From a bacterium (lineage in GTDB: Bacteria > Bdellovibrionota_G > JALEGL01), in contig JALEGL010000015.1 of assembly GCA_022763185.1 (NCBI GenBank), positions 124,001 through 188,000 of the forward strand: a DNA stretch of 64,000 nucleotides, in the 5' to 3' direction. Under the pieces are notes generated by a model, which was not told the origin of the DNA, ran no database searches, and worked only from the letters and a program-made list of their open reading frames with translations. A program made the position numbers and the translations under genes. Shown here piece after piece: positions 15,824 through 26,217 of this stretch; the first letter of the stretch is position 1; the number at the start of each line of letters is the position of its first letter.

Positions 15824-18751
15824 ATGCAACAAGGTTTACTTTTTGATCAAGCTGGATCTAATGAAGAAGTTGATTCTGATCAGTTTAGTGTTTATCATCA
15901 CTTTAAAAGCACTCAACTGAAGCAAAATCTATACACTTATCTTTTAGAAAAAAACAAGAAATCTTCTAGCGACAACAAAACCTATGTGCTGGTTCACTCA
16001 AACCTTCTTGCCAATCACTTAAAACATCATTTAAGCCAAAAAGGTTTACTCACTTACCCTATTTACTTTATTACTTTTTTTGACCTAGCAAAAATGGTTT
16101 TATCTACTTTAGATATTGAGGTTGGCAAACCTATTTTGGATAAAAGCTTAAGCCAACTGAAACTGTATGAATTATGCTATGATTTTTTTAATTACGATGT
16201 ACCCAATTCAAACTTGAATTTTTTAAAAAGTAAAGCCGCCTTTATCAACACTCTAAACACAAGCTATGCTTACTTAGACAAAAATAACATCTCTACTTGG
16301 CCTAACCAACATGAAGATTTGCAGGCTTTGTATAAAAAATATCAGGAAAATTTTTCTCAACACTATAATACACAAGATTCTTTTTTAAAGTATGTTTCTT
16401 CTTGCTTAAGCAACAACCCTAATCACACTATTCCACATACACTTTTGGTTTATGGTTTTTATGACTTTTCACCCGTTCAATTTAATTTATTATCAAACAT
16501 AAAATTTAAAAAAAAATCTTTATGGCTCTTGAGTGACTCACCTGCTCAAAATTTATTTTCACACCTGAGCATGCAAGACCTCAATGATAAAAATTCCAGT
16601 GTTGAAAAAAAACCTATCACCATACATGCCTGTCTTAATGAAAAGAATGAGTTAGAAAAATTAACAACGCTTCTCGTCAAATATATCTATACTGAACCTA
16701 AGCAGCTAAACACCGTAAGTGTTTTGGTGCCCAACCAACACTATCTCAATATTTGTAAAACATTATTTAAGCAACAAGGCATCCCTTATTATTGCCCCAT
16801 CAACAAATCTATAGCTAAATCGCAAATGGGCAAAGTCTTAAGTCTATTAATCGATTATCATCAAAGTAAACAAGAGCAAGACGATATTATTAAATTAATT
16901 CTTGATTTTCCTGGAAAGAAGAAATTACTTATTAAAAATGAAGTGATCTCTTTACTGAAAAAAAATCGAATTTTTAATCAGGAGCTTCTTCAAAACAGTA
17001 AGCTAGAGCAATTTTCTTATTTAAAACAAATTTTAAAAGGCATCCATGATCTTTTTATAAATAATTCTTCATACAGTGGTTATATCAAGCAGCTTGTTGT
17101 TTTTTTAAATCACTTTATTGATGAAAACTGTTTGTCGCGTGAGCTTGAGCACTCACTCTTGTTTGATTTGCAGAAATATTTTAATACACTTGAAAGCCTC
17201 AATACTCAGTTTAAACCTAACCTTTTACTGTTTGCTTTAAAACAATTTTTATTGATGCCTTCTTCAGGTGAATCTGGAAAAAAAATGCACGAAAGTGGTG
17301 TATATTTGGCTCCTATTGACTACGCTGCTTTTTTTAGTTTTGACCATGTTTTTATTTTAGGTCTGAACCAACAAACTTTTCCCAAGCCAGATCAAGCTTT
17401 AAACTTACTCAGTATAGAAAAGCCAGATCTAGATACTGCTCCTATCATTGATCACTATGAAAAAGATATTGCAATATTCAAACAACTCGTTGCCTCATGC
17501 TCAAAGGTTGATCTTTTTCATAGTCAACATGACCACCTTAAAGATCAAGCCTTACAACAAAGCGTAGTATTTGATTATATTGATTATCCCGTGGTCAACG
17601 CACATTTAACGAATGAAAACTTTTCCTCTGTTCTTGAATATGAAAAAAACAATTTAAGTTTAGATTTACAATCTATGCATAAAGATCAAATAGAAAACTT
17701 TTCTCAAAAAAGCCCTTGGCTTAAACAAAATATTCACTGGATGCAATCTTATCTTAACCCAGAAACAACATTTGATGCCTACAGTGGGCACTTGAACATT
17801 TCAGATAAACCACGAGAAAACTATTCCGTTACAGCCTTACAACGCTATGCAACCTGTCCTTATCAATATTTTTTACATGATGTTTTAGCTTTACACACTG
17901 ATCATTGGCCACAAGATATCTATGGTTTACATCCTATGGAAAAAGGTGAGCTCTTGCATCATGTTCTTTTTTTATTTTATAAGCGTTGCTTAAAACAAAA
18001 AAAGAGTGACCTAGAACAAAAAACCATTTGGCTCAAAGAAATTTTTGATCACCTTAATCATAAGCAACAAACCTACAGTTTAAAAAAACCACAATTGTGG
18101 CCCTTAGAACATATTAACCTGTATCAAAGAATTAAAAGCTTTATTGCATATGAACATATGCGCAATGCCGACTACGTTCCTATAGCCTTGGAAATGCGTT
18201 TTGGTTCGTTTAAAAGCGGTGATGAAGATAAAACTTACTCTCGTGATGAACCCTTATGCATAGAGTACAAGGGGAAAAAACTTTATTTTAGAGGTAAGGT
18301 TGATCGGATTGATATTGATTCTTCTGGACACTACCTGCATGTCATTGATTACAAATCAGGAAAAGTTTCTGCCAAAAACAATGATTTTGCTCAAGGCAAG
18401 ACCATACAAATGGCCATTTATTTATTGCTTTGTCAAAAACAGTTTAAGCATATTCCTTTAAAAAATATGAAAGCCCGCATGGTTAGCGTTGACCCAAAAC
18501 AAAACTTTAATGAAAGATATTTAAGTGGAGAATATTTGGAACAGCATCTTGACGATTTTTATCAGTTGATTTTCTCTTTAGGTCAAGGCATTGATCACGG
18601 TATTTTTTTTCAAAACCCAGGCAACAATGCCCAACATTGTCAATTTTGTGATTATCAAATGATCTGCCAAAGCAATGTCCTTAAGCGTGCGCAGCAAATT
18701 CAAAACAGTTCAAAGCTAAAATCAATTCTGGAGGACCTATGGAACAATTAG
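15824..18751 (+). CDS. addB: AddB-like helicase/nuclease subunit
   Basis: The 975-residue partner of AddA in the AddAB helicase-nuclease, which resects double-strand breaks and loads RecA. The N-terminal two thirds look like a degenerate UvrD-type fold without a Walker A motif, as in AddB. The C-terminal PD-(D/E)XK nuclease domain has GELLHHVL (His), the KVDRID loop and VIDYKSGK (Asp and Lys). The four Fe-S cysteines are present: one in RYATCPYQYF (around residue 685) and three in HCQFCDYQMIC (C-x2-C-x5-C, around 945), an arrangement specific for AddB-type nucleases. The stop overlaps the addA start by 13 bases, giving translational coupling. Confidence 0.88.
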   Translation: MQQGLLFDQAGSNEEVDSDQFSVYHHFKSTQLKQNLYTYLLEKNKKSSSDNKTYVLVHSNLLANHLKHHLSQKGLLTYPIYFITFFDLAKMVLSTLDIEVGKPILDKSLSQLKLYELCYDFFNYDVPNSNLNFLKSKAAFINTLNTSYAYLDKNNISTWPNQHEDLQALYKKYQENFSQHYNTQDSFLKYVSSCLSNNPNHTIPHTLLVYGFYDFSPVQFNLLSNIKFKKKSLWLLSDSPAQNLFSHLSMQDLNDKNSSVEKKPITIHACLNEKNELEKLTTLLVKYIYTEPKQLNTVSVLVPNQHYLNICKTLFKQQGIPYYCPINKSIAKSQMGKVLSLLIDYHQSKQEQDDIIKLILDFPGKKKLLIKNEVISLLKKNRIFNQELLQNSKLEQFSYLKQILKGIHDLFINNSSYSGYIKQLVVFLNHFIDENCLSRELEHSLLFDLQKYFNTLESLNTQFKPNLLLFALKQFLLMPSSGESGKKMHESGVYLAPIDYAAFFSFDHVFILGLNQQTFPKPDQALNLLSIEKPDLDTAPIIDHYEKDIAIFKQLVASCSKVDLFHSQHDHLKDQALQQSVVFDYIDYPVVNAHLTNENFSSVLEYEKNNLSLDLQSMHKDQIENFSQKSPWLKQNIHWMQSYLNPETTFDAYSGHLNISDKPRENYSVTALQRYATCPYQYFLHDVLALHTDHWPQDIYGLHPMEKGELLHHVLFLFYKRCLKQKKSDLEQKTIWLKEIFDHLNHKQQTYSLKKPQLWPLEHINLYQRIKSFIAYEHMRNADYVPIALEMRFGSFKSGDEDKTYSRDEPLCIEYKGKKLYFRGKVDRIDIDSSGHYLHVIDYKSGKVSAKNNDFAQGKTIQMAIYLLLCQKQFKHIPLKNMKARMVSVDPKQNFNERYLSGEYLEQHLDDFYQLIFSLGQGIDHGIFFQNPGNNAQHCQFCDYQMICQSNVLKRAQQIQNSSKLKSILEDLWNN

Positions 18752-21700
18752 ATACCTTCACTCCTTTAGACCACGCTGTTCGCCAACTGGCCACAGAGCA
18801 AACTCAAAAAAACCTATCAATTGAGGCTGGAGCAGGAACTGGAAAAACAACGTTACTGTCTCATCGTTATGTTAATACTGTTTTAAATCATGCTGTTCCT
18901 TTGAGTCAATGTGTTGCTATTACCTTTACTGAAAAAGCTGCTCTAGAACTTAAACAAAGAATTCATGACTTGCTGCTCAAAAAACAACGTCCAGATTTAG
19001 CCAAAGACGTTTACAGTGCACCTATTTCTACCATCCATGCATTTTGTTCAAACCTACTTCATCAAAAACCTTTTGCTGCCGGTTTAGACCCTGGTTTTAC
19101 ACAGCTGGATCCCCTTCAGCAGCGCGCCTTTTTAGATCATTGCTTTAACCTCTTTTTAAATCATTGTTTGAGTGATTTAAATTCAGAAAAAAATCTAAAT
19201 TCTTCGGATTCCAGTCAGGTTTTATATCGCTTGAATGCCTATGATATTGATGTAAGAAAAGTTAAAACTTTATGCATGCAAGCTTACGATAATAGAGCTT
19301 TCTTCAAGCATACTCTTTTAAAAACCATACCTTGGCCTGATACAAAAAGCTTTATTGTTTCTTTATTCAATAGCTACAAAAAATTATCCGATCTGTCTCA
19401 TGCTTACTGTGATGATAAAGAAGACAAGGCTTATCAAGCTATTGAAAGCATGGTGATTAAACTTCAGTATTTAAGTGAACAAAATATTATTGAACACATC
19501 AACAGTATTATGTTTCAATTAAAAATTTCTTCTAGAGATGGCTCACAAAAAAAATGGAAGGATGAAAAAACTTTAAAATATATTAAAACAAGCTTTGCTC
19601 ACCTTAAACAACAACTTGAACAAATGCAAACACAACTGGGGCACTGCATAGCCAACGATACTTTGTTTTTACTTAAAGATTTTATTCGTTTTGTTGACCA
19701 GCAAAAAAAAGAAGATAGCCTACTTGATTTTGATGACCTTATTACTTTATCCTTACAGTTGGTTAAAGAAGATAGCTCTGTACGGCAATATTTTCAAAGT
19801 ATGTACCGTTGTTTTTTTGTTGATGAATTTCAAGACACTGACCCTATACAAAAAGAATTAATTTGGTTGCTCTGTGGCTTGCATCAAAGTGATGTGCACC
19901 ACAGCACTTTTATTGTCGGTGACCCTAAACAATCTATCTATCGTTTCCGTGGAGCAAGTTTAGAAACTTATGCCCAGGCCACAGAAGATTTTAAACATAA
20001 ACAACAACATAAGCCTATTGTACAAAATTTTAGATCCTCAGAAAAAATCATTGAATGGATTAATGTTGGTTTTTCTAAGCTTTTAAAAGAACATTATCAT
20101 GCTTTACAAGCTTTGCCTTCGCATAGCGGAAAAGATCCGGCAATTGTTACATTGGAACCCAAAGAAGACCATGCTCAGCTTAACACTCAACAATTATTAC
20201 AAGAAGAAGCTCAGTGCATTGCTCAATATATTGATCAACTTTTACAAAAAAAAGAACCCTTTATCTATGATAAGGCGTCCGGATCTTATAGACCTGCACA
20301 AGCAAAAGATATTGCTTTAATTTATCCTACCAGCACTGGACTGGACTACTTAGAAGAAAGTTTAAGAAAGCATGCTATTCCATTTTTATCTCAGGGTAGC
20401 CGCTCATTTTTTAAACGCTCAGAAATTGAAGGCCTTATTTATATTTTACATGCTCTAGCCAACCCAACAGATTCTATTGCTTTGGTTGCTGCCTTAAAGA
20501 GTTGTTATCTTGCCATTCATGATCAAGATATTTTTTCTTTGTATAAGCAAAAGAGGAGTGTCTGTATCTTAGATATCAATGATACATTGTTAGAACATTT
20601 AAATACTCCACTAAAACAAGCGTTATCAAGCTTACAAAAATGTTATCATGACTTACATAAAACGGTTCAATACAGTTTAAGTGATGTTTTAAGCTTTATT
20701 TTGAAAAATTTTTCTGTGTACCCAGCCTTGGCCTTAAGAAAGCATCATGCTCAAGCACAGGCAAACATTGAAAAATTTATTCTTTTAACTCAGTATTATG
20801 AAAACTCTGTATCTGGTCATTTGTATGACTTCACCCAGTGGTGCTTGTCCAATCAAGACAAAAGCCATGATCAACCCGAAGCCCCAATCAACACGCAAAA
20901 CATCAATGCCGTTCAATTGATGACCATGCATAAATCGAAGGGACTAGAATTTCCTGTGGTCATCATGGCCCAACTGGCCAGCAAATCTATGCCTTTTTCA
21001 AATTTTTTAAGCCATGCTCACTTACATCGTTATAGCTTTGGCTATAGCCATAGCGGTCAAAATATGCATACTCAAAACTACACTCAAATGTTAAACTATG
21101 AACGCAGTTCTATATTACAAGAAAAAAAGCGGCTCTTGTATGTTGCCTGCACACGGGCTAAAGATCGTTTAGTCATGAGTCGTTTTTCCAGCAATAACTA
21201 CAAAGACAGCTATCATGCTTTGTTAGAGCCTGTTTTACAAGAGACACAAACACTCTTAAGCCCTTTTAAAACAAGCACGAAGCTAGACATGAATAACAAA
21301 GCTAAAACAACACAGCCTGATGTTTCATCTATAGCTGCATTGGATGCAGATACGGTTTGGCAAAACTATCAACAAGCACAGTCAGCCATTAAAGATTTAC
21401 ACAGATCACTGGATGAGTACTTTTCTTTGCCTAAAAAAGAAAATAATGAGGAAAAAAATTTACACGCTTCTTTAGCTAAAATTGAAAAAAGTTATTTTGG
21501 TAGTGTGTTTCATAAAGTTATGCAAGACTTAGCCAACTTAAACTTTAATCCACAACATCTTGATACCGTCATACATCAACATGCAATCAATCAAAACCAT
21601 AAAAAAGAGCTTTTACTTTTGGTGCAACATTGTCTCAACCATCCTTTGATTCAACAGGCAAAAAAAGCACCTACCTGCCATGCAGAATACCCTTTATTGA

Positions 21701-21945
21701 TTAAAAACGCGAAGCAGCGTCTTGAGTCTTTGTACATTGATCTTCTATTCCATGATGGGCAGCACTGGACGCTAATCGATTATAAGACTGATGAACTTGA
21801 ACACAAAGACTTACACCAACAGACACAACTGTATTTGCCACAAATCAAACGTTATCAACAAGCTTTAAAAAGCCACAACATTGAATTAAATCAAGCCTAT
21901 GTTTTGTTTGTAAAACATCAACAAGCTATGAAAATCAATATTTAA
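18739..21945 (+). CDS. addA: AddA-like UvrD helicase-nuclease
   Basis: The 1068-residue SF1A helicase-nuclease subunit of AddAB. Helicase motifs in order are: Walker A EAGAGTGKTTLL (around residue 30), motif II FVDEFQDTDP (~360), motif III GDPKQSIYRFRG (~393), motif V LMTMHKSKGLEFPVV (~727) and motif VI YVACTRAKDRL (~800). The C-terminal nuclease domain has FGSVFHKVMQDL (His) and LIDYKTDE (Asp, Lys; ~1012). A perfect GGAGG lies five bases before the ATG, inside the end of addB. The presence of AddAB implies that RecBCD is not the main end-resection system. The gene ends 22 bases from convergent dnaJ with no obvious terminator between. Confidence 0.92.
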   Translation: MEQLDTFTPLDHAVRQLATEQTQKNLSIEAGAGTGKTTLLSHRYVNTVLNHAVPLSQCVAITFTEKAALELKQRIHDLLLKKQRPDLAKDVYSAPISTIHAFCSNLLHQKPFAAGLDPGFTQLDPLQQRAFLDHCFNLFLNHCLSDLNSEKNLNSSDSSQVLYRLNAYDIDVRKVKTLCMQAYDNRAFFKHTLLKTIPWPDTKSFIVSLFNSYKKLSDLSHAYCDDKEDKAYQAIESMVIKLQYLSEQNIIEHINSIMFQLKISSRDGSQKKWKDEKTLKYIKTSFAHLKQQLEQMQTQLGHCIANDTLFLLKDFIRFVDQQKKEDSLLDFDDLITLSLQLVKEDSSVRQYFQSMYRCFFVDEFQDTDPIQKELIWLLCGLHQSDVHHSTFIVGDPKQSIYRFRGASLETYAQATEDFKHKQQHKPIVQNFRSSEKIIEWINVGFSKLLKEHYHALQALPSHSGKDPAIVTLEPKEDHAQLNTQQLLQEEAQCIAQYIDQLLQKKEPFIYDKASGSYRPAQAKDIALIYPTSTGLDYLEESLRKHAIPFLSQGSRSFFKRSEIEGLIYILHALANPTDSIALVAALKSCYLAIHDQDIFSLYKQKRSVCILDINDTLLEHLNTPLKQALSSLQKCYHDLHKTVQYSLSDVLSFILKNFSVYPALALRKHHAQAQANIEKFILLTQYYENSVSGHLYDFTQWCLSNQDKSHDQPEAPINTQNINAVQLMTMHKSKGLEFPVVIMAQLASKSMPFSNFLSHAHLHRYSFGYSHSGQNMHTQNYTQMLNYERSSILQEKKRLLYVACTRAKDRLVMSRFSSNNYKDSYHALLEPVLQETQTLLSPFKTSTKLDMNNKAKTTQPDVSSIAALDADTVWQNYQQAQSAIKDLHRSLDEYFSLPKKENNEEKNLHASLAKIEKSYFGSVFHKVMQDLANLNFNPQHLDTVIHQHAINQNHKKELLLLVQHCLNHPLIQQAKKAPTCHAEYPLLIKNAKQRLESLYIDLLFHDGQHWTLIDYKTDELEHKDLHQQTQLYLPQIKRYQQALKSHNIELNQAYVLFVKHQQAMKINI

Positions 21946-21967
21946 TATTCGTTACACTTGAACACAA

Positions 21968-23080
21968 TCAAGAAAAGGTTTTTTTTATTTTATCTTTAAT
22001 GCTTTTGCTATCAGCAATTTTTTCACCGCTTTCTTTGGCAAATGCTTCTAGTAATTCTTTTTGTTTGCTGCTTAAACGCTCTGGTATTGTAACATTAAGC
22101 TGTACATAAAGGTTACCACGCCCTTTGCGTCTTAAATAAGGAACGCCCTTACCTTTAATGGTAATTAAGTCACCGGGCTGTGATGCTTTTGGGATGGTGA
22201 TATCTTCATGACCATCTAAAGTTTCTACCGTGCATGTGGTTCCTAGAGCAGCTTGCGCCATACCAATATCAAGTTTGCGGTAAAGATGCTCGTTTTGTCG
22301 TTTAAATAGATCATGCTCAGCAATGTCTAAAAAGACAAACAAGTCGCCGCTAGGGCCACCTTGACTACCCGCTTCACCTTCTCCACTGAGACGAACTTGC
22401 ATACCATTTTCTACGCCAGCAGGAATATCCACATTAACTGTTTTTCTTTCTGCATCTCTACCAGAGCCTGAACAGTCTTTGCATGGATGGGTAATGATCC
22501 TTCCTGCGCCTCTACACTGAGGACAGGTACGGGCAATAGAAATGAATCCTTGATTTTGTTGGACTTGTCCATAGCCTTGACATTGATCACAGGTGACGGG
22601 CTCATGCTCTTTATCATGGCCTTGGCCATCGCATGTTTGACATGTTACTTCACGTTCTATTTCAATTTCTTTTTCACAGCCAAAGACAGCTTCTTTGAAG
22701 CTTATGCTGCATTGAACTTGTAAATCATTGCCACGTCTAGGGCCTTGGCGCCTGGAACCTGATGAGAAGCCACCCCCAAAAAAACTATCAAAAATATCAC
22801 CAAAGGATGAAAACACATCATCCATATTGTTAAAGCCAGAAAACCCTTGCTGATTGAGACCTGCATGTCCATACTGATCATATATCGCTCGTTTTTTTTC
22901 GTCCCTCAACACTTCATAGGCTTCAGAACATTCTTTGAATTTGGTTTCTGCCTCTTGATTATCTGGATTAAGATCAGGATGATATTGACGAGCCAAAACT
23001 CGATAAGCTTTTTTTATTTCTATTGCTGTTGCCGTTTTTGAAACTGATAAAATTTCATAATAATCACGTTGCGTTGCCAT
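21968..23080 (-). CDS. dnaJ: Chaperone DnaJ
   Basis: The 370-residue type I Hsp40 co-chaperone that stimulates the DnaK ATPase and delivers unfolded substrates. Domains in order are: J domain with the HPD triad ([10 protein letters not shown], around residue 34), a Gly/Phe-rich linker (~70-115), the zinc domain with four CxxCxGxG-type repeats (~140-210) and the C-terminal substrate-binding domains. AAGGTAAG precedes the ATG. dnaK and grpE are not adjacent. A perfect 15-bp hairpin (23099-23131) lies in the leader, ending about 19 bases before the start codon, and could affect its expression. Confidence 0.95.
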   Translation of the reverse strand: MATQRDYYEILSVSKTATAIEIKKAYRVLARQYHPDLNPDNQEAETKFKECSEAYEVLRDEKKRAIYDQYGHAGLNQQGFSGFNNMDDVFSSFGDIFDSFFGGGFSSGSRRQGPRRGNDLQVQCSISFKEAVFGCEKEIEIEREVTCQTCDGQGHDKEHEPVTCDQCQGYGQVQQNQGFISIARTCPQCRGAGRIITHPCKDCSGSGRDAERKTVNVDIPAGVENGMQVRLSGEGEAGSQGGPSGDLFVFLDIAEHDLFKRQNEHLYRKLDIGMAQAALGTTCTVETLDGHEDITIPKASQPGDLITIKGKGVPYLRRKGRGNLYVQLNVTIPERLSSKQKELLEAFAKESGEKIADSKSIKDKIKKTFS

Positions 23081-23098
23081 ATCTTACCTTATTATAAA

Positions 23099-23131
23099 TT
23101 TCCCTCTAGGTACGCCGTACCTAGAGGGAAA
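23099..23131. repeat. Perfect 15-bp palindrome with GGTAC core
   Basis: TTTCCCTCTAGGTAC (23099-23113), loop GCC, then the exact reverse complement (23117-23131). A T run follows on the + strand. It sits in the dnaJ leader. Its core GGTACGCCGTACC resembles the cores of the hairpins at 43000-43036 and 55583-55612, so it may belong to a dispersed palindrome family. Confidence 0.85.
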
Positions 23132-23199
23132 CTGTTTTTTGTTCAGATGAAACAATATAGTGCATTTTCTTTAATATGCAAGAGCTTGAGAGCGTATAA

Positions 23200-23239
23200 A
23201 AAAACCACTTTTATTAATCAAAATAAAAGTGGTTTTTTA
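23200..23239 (-). terminator. Terminator after atpE
   Basis: A perfect 15-bp stem: AAAACCACTTTTATT (23201-23215) with its complement (23222-23236), loop AATCAA, followed by T-rich sequence in either direction. It lies just past the atpE stop. Confidence 0.88.
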
Positions 23240-23256
23240 TTATTATTTTAGAATGA

Positions 23257-23586
23257 TTACATTTTTTTAAGAATGCCGCTTGCAATCAAATATGAAAACA
23301 AAACAACTGTCTCGATAAAGGCAACACCCAAAATCATTGGAATAAACACTTTATTTTGCGCACCGGGGTTGCGAGCAATACCTTCTAATGCTGCTGCAAC
23401 TGCTCTGGACTGAGCTGAAGCTCCACCAAAAGAAGCAATGGCCATACCAAAGGCTGCTGCAATTGCATACCACATGGTACCATTAGAAGCTGCAGCAACT
23501 GTTTCTTGTGCACCTTCAGTATTTTCAGCAAATGCTGCACCTAAACCCAACACCAAAACCAAACCAAAAACATGTTTTAATGACAT
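23257..23586 (-). CDS. atpE: ATP synthase F0 subunit c
   Basis: Subunit c forms the membrane rotor ring of the F-type ATP synthase. The chosen ATG at 23586 has AAGGAG seven bases upstream; an in-frame start at 23619 has none. The 109-residue protein begins with a signal-like hydrophobic segment ending AFAE, longer than the ~80-residue minimal subunit. The two ring helices follow: a glycine-rich first helix, then the polar loop ARNPGAQ, then a second helix with the ion-binding Glu in GVAFIETVVLFSY. The gene is last in the atpI-atpB-atpE cluster, with ~240 bp between atpB and atpE. Confidence 0.92.
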   Translation of the reverse strand: MSLKHVFGLVLVLGLGAAFAENTEGAQETVAAASNGTMWYAIAAAFGMAIASFGGASAQSRAVAAALEGIARNPGAQNKVFIPMILGVAFIETVVLFSYLIASGILKKM

Positions 23587-23823
23587 TTTTTTCTCCTTAT
23601 TTTTTGACGTAAAAGTCATCGCTTTTACCCCTGCTTCAATTGCCTTTTAAAAGCATTTGTTGATTGCATAAAAATAAAAACCCATTTTTATTTTTATGTG
23701 AAAGCCTGAAGCTTGACTTTCAAGTCGACGATTTGCGTTTGGCAAATTGTCTCATGTGCTGTTTCACCAACACATCTAGCTGCGGGTTTTCCTTCGCAGC
23801 CAAACTTTTTTTTGCACACAAGT

Positions 23824-24573
23824 CTAATGGTCGTGCGATACCGCCATGGAGATATAAACCATGGATAATAACGTGAAAATAAAGGCCTGCATGAAGGACA
23901 CAAAGATTCCCAAAATCATGAATGGAATTGGAAGTCCCCATTCAAAAAGCTCAATAAATGATCCTAAAAGCTGGTGGTCTGCTGTGATGTTTGCAAACAA
24001 CCTTATCGATAACGTTATTGGCCTTAATACATTACCTATTAATTCAACTCCTATAAAAAACACCTGAAAACCAACAAGTAAAATGAACAAAATACCAAAT
24101 GCAAAAATATTTTTAACCCCTTTTAAGGATAGCGGTGCCATAAAATGTTTTACATACGCAGGCCCCTGCTCAGCAAAGCCAAAGTAATTGTAGGCAATAA
24201 ATGAAATAATGGCCACAGCTGCCCCGGTTGCCCAATTTTCTGTAGGGGGCAAAAAGCCCGGAATCATACCAATAAGATTGGAAAAGAAAATGAACATAAA
24301 AATGGTGCCAACAAAGGGCAGGTATTTATAGTGATTGGGACCAATCACGTCTTTGCTTAAACCGGCTAAAACTTCAACCAAAAGCTCAAAAAAAGTTTTT
24401 AAGTTGAACTTTTTATCTGGAATGAGGTTGGCTTGCGCTACTTTGAGACGCGGATATATAATTAAACTGCCGGCAACCAACATAAGCACAACAAAACTCG
24501 TTGTAATCATATGCACATTATGGTGATTAACCCCTGGAATAAAATGAAACCAAGTATGTGGATGATGTTCCAT
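23824..24573 (-). CDS. atpB: ATP synthase F0 subunit a
   Basis: Subunit a is the stator channel that passes ions to the c-ring. The 249-residue protein has five to six hydrophobic helices. The essential arginine lies in SIRLFANITADHQLL (around residue 190), and the last helix region has FIFTLLSMVYISMAVSHDH. A good AAAGGTAGA site precedes the ATG. It starts 10 bases after atpI. The F1 genes are not in the window, so the synthase operon is split, as in several deltaproteobacterial lineages. Confidence 0.95.
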   Translation of the reverse strand: MEHHPHTWFHFIPGVNHHNVHMITTSFVVLMLVAGSLIIYPRLKVAQANLIPDKKFNLKTFFELLVEVLAGLSKDVIGPNHYKYLPFVGTIFMFIFFSNLIGMIPGFLPPTENWATGAAVAIISFIAYNYFGFAEQGPAYVKHFMAPLSLKGVKNIFAFGILFILLVGFQVFFIGVELIGNVLRPITLSIRLFANITADHQLLGSFIELFEWGLPIPFMILGIFVSFMQAFIFTLLSMVYISMAVSHDH

Positions 24574-24583
24574 ATTTCTACCT

Positions 24584-24967
24584 TTAATATTTGTTTACTG
24601 TTTTTTCTATAGATTCACCTGAACCTAAAGACTGTTGCTCTTTAACTGTTAAAAAAGCAACCGTCAAGATCATTCCTGCCAAAGAAATACCAAACCAAAA
24701 TAAGTCTACAAACTCCGTAAGGGCATATGCCAGTCCAAATAAAACCAATAGTTTAGCAACAAACAGTACTCCCCCTTTGATTTGTTCTCCACTTTGCTTG
24801 GCCGTAAAAATCATTTTACCTATTTTAATCAATAATAAAAAATTCAAATACATGAGACCTGCACCAAAAATGACTGATATTGCTGCAATTTGGCCTGAAA
24901 CAAAAAAAGCCAACCCTGCTGTACAAACAGCAAAAACAATGGCGACACCGTGATTTAATTTACTCAT
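24584..24967 (-). CDS. atpI: ATP synthase subunit I-like assembly protein
   Basis: A 127-residue protein with four hydrophobic segments arranged as two hairpins, typical of the AtpI/subunit I family that helps assemble the c-ring. The FGAGLMYLNFLLLIKIGK segment and the polar C-terminus (EQQSLGSGESIEKTVNKY) fit. Direct position before atpB and the same strand give most of the support, since this family is poorly conserved. Confidence 0.75.
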   Translation of the reverse strand: MSKLNHGVAIVFAVCTAGLAFFVSGQIAAISVIFGAGLMYLNFLLLIKIGKMIFTAKQSGEQIKGGVLFVAKLLVLFGLAYALTEFVDLFWFGISLAGMILTVAFLTVKEQQSLGSGESIEKTVNKY

Positions 24968-25052
24968 TGTTGCTCTGGCATATTCATTATACGCTTATTC
25001 GTCAATGAAAATCTCAAAAGCACAAACGGGTAGCTTTGTAGTAACTGTCTTT

Positions 25053-26114
25053 TTATTGATTGAGCAGATATCCCAAAATTAATATTTGGGGCACAGTGAT
25101 AAGCGGTAAAAATAGTGCTATTTTCCAAGAGTGCGTGGTTTCTTTTAAGGCCATAATCTCTGTATAGTCTGTAGAAACACCGGCCATCAAAAAGGTAAAA
25201 CTGTTGCCCGGGGCTGCGGCTCTGTTGATAAAATCTGCCGCTACCGGAGCAGCTCCCTCTGAACAGACTTCAATCACAGTTGTTGCCAGCAGGGTAGCAC
25301 CCAAACCCAGCAAGCTGGGACCAAAATACTGCGTAAAAATATCTGTGGGTACATAAGTTTTTATGATGCTGGAAAGCAGCGCCCCAAAAATAATCCACTG
25401 AATAATCATCCTGGAATCTTTAAAACCGTTTTTAAGCATATGCCAAATATCCAGCCATTGAAACTGGTAAGTGCTCCAGTCCCGTTTTAGCTGCGTCCAA
25501 AGTTTAAAGTCTGGAGTCAACTCAACTTGATGTGGATTGGCTGGCAAAATTTTTTTATTTTCCAATAAATCAAAAATCATTCCAGACACAAACGCAATGA
25601 CCGCAGACAAAACCACAAACACCAGCATCCATTTAAAGCCCATCAATGCCCAAAGAATTAAGGTTAAAGAAAAAGAATTCCATGGGCTGGCAATTAAAAA
25701 AGCCATGGTTTGACCCAAACTGGCTCCCCGTTCATAAAGCTTCATCCCCACCATCAAAATACCGTGGTTGCATAAATCCAAAAGTAATCCGGCCAAAGTT
25801 GCACGGATCAAACCCACTTTGGTTCTTGGCTTGCCTAAAACAGAAATCACATACTCTCTAGGAACAAATGACAATAAACCCACAAACACAATACCCAAAG
25901 CAATACCCCAGGACATTAAATTCATCAGTTCATAAAAAGCATGCAGAAGGTGCGCATGTTTATTCTCAATGTTAAAGTACACACTGTTGAGCAGATGTCC
26001 TATGTACAGCACACTTGCACAAAGCAACATCAGTCTAAAAAAAGAATACCAAGACCGTTTGTTCTTTTGAGGGTGACAACTGTTTTGTTTTTCTTCTGGT
26101 GGACAACACTCCAT
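25053..26114 (-). CDS. Predicted permease (ArsP/DUF318-like)
   Basis: A 353-residue membrane protein with about eight to ten helices, in two halves. It matches the 'permease' family that includes ArsP organoarsenical exporters. Family signs are LLLDLCNHGILMVGMKLYERGASLGQTMAFLIASPWNS in the first half and VIEVCSEGAAPVAADFINRA with GNSFTFLMAGVSTDYTEI in the second. The N-terminus MECCPPEEKQNSCHP is cysteine-rich and could bind a soft metal, a hint that the cargo is a metal or metalloid. No ArsR-type regulator is nearby. The substrate is not known. Confidence 0.75.
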   Translation of the reverse strand: MECCPPEEKQNSCHPQKNKRSWYSFFRLMLLCASVLYIGHLLNSVYFNIENKHAHLLHAFYELMNLMSWGIALGIVFVGLLSFVPREYVISVLGKPRTKVGLIRATLAGLLLDLCNHGILMVGMKLYERGASLGQTMAFLIASPWNSFSLTLILWALMGFKWMLVFVVLSAVIAFVSGMIFDLLENKKILPANPHQVELTPDFKLWTQLKRDWSTYQFQWLDIWHMLKNGFKDSRMIIQWIIFGALLSSIIKTYVPTDIFTQYFGPSLLGLGATLLATTVIEVCSEGAAPVAADFINRAAAPGNSFTFLMAGVSTDYTEIMALKETTHSWKIALFLPLITVPQILILGYLLNQ

Positions 26115-26217
26115 ACACGGAACATACGCCGCAAGATCTCCCTTGTCAACGTGGAGCAGGGCTTTTTGCGCTTACTCTGAAACAATCTATTTAATAATTG
26201 TTGATTCATGAAGTTTT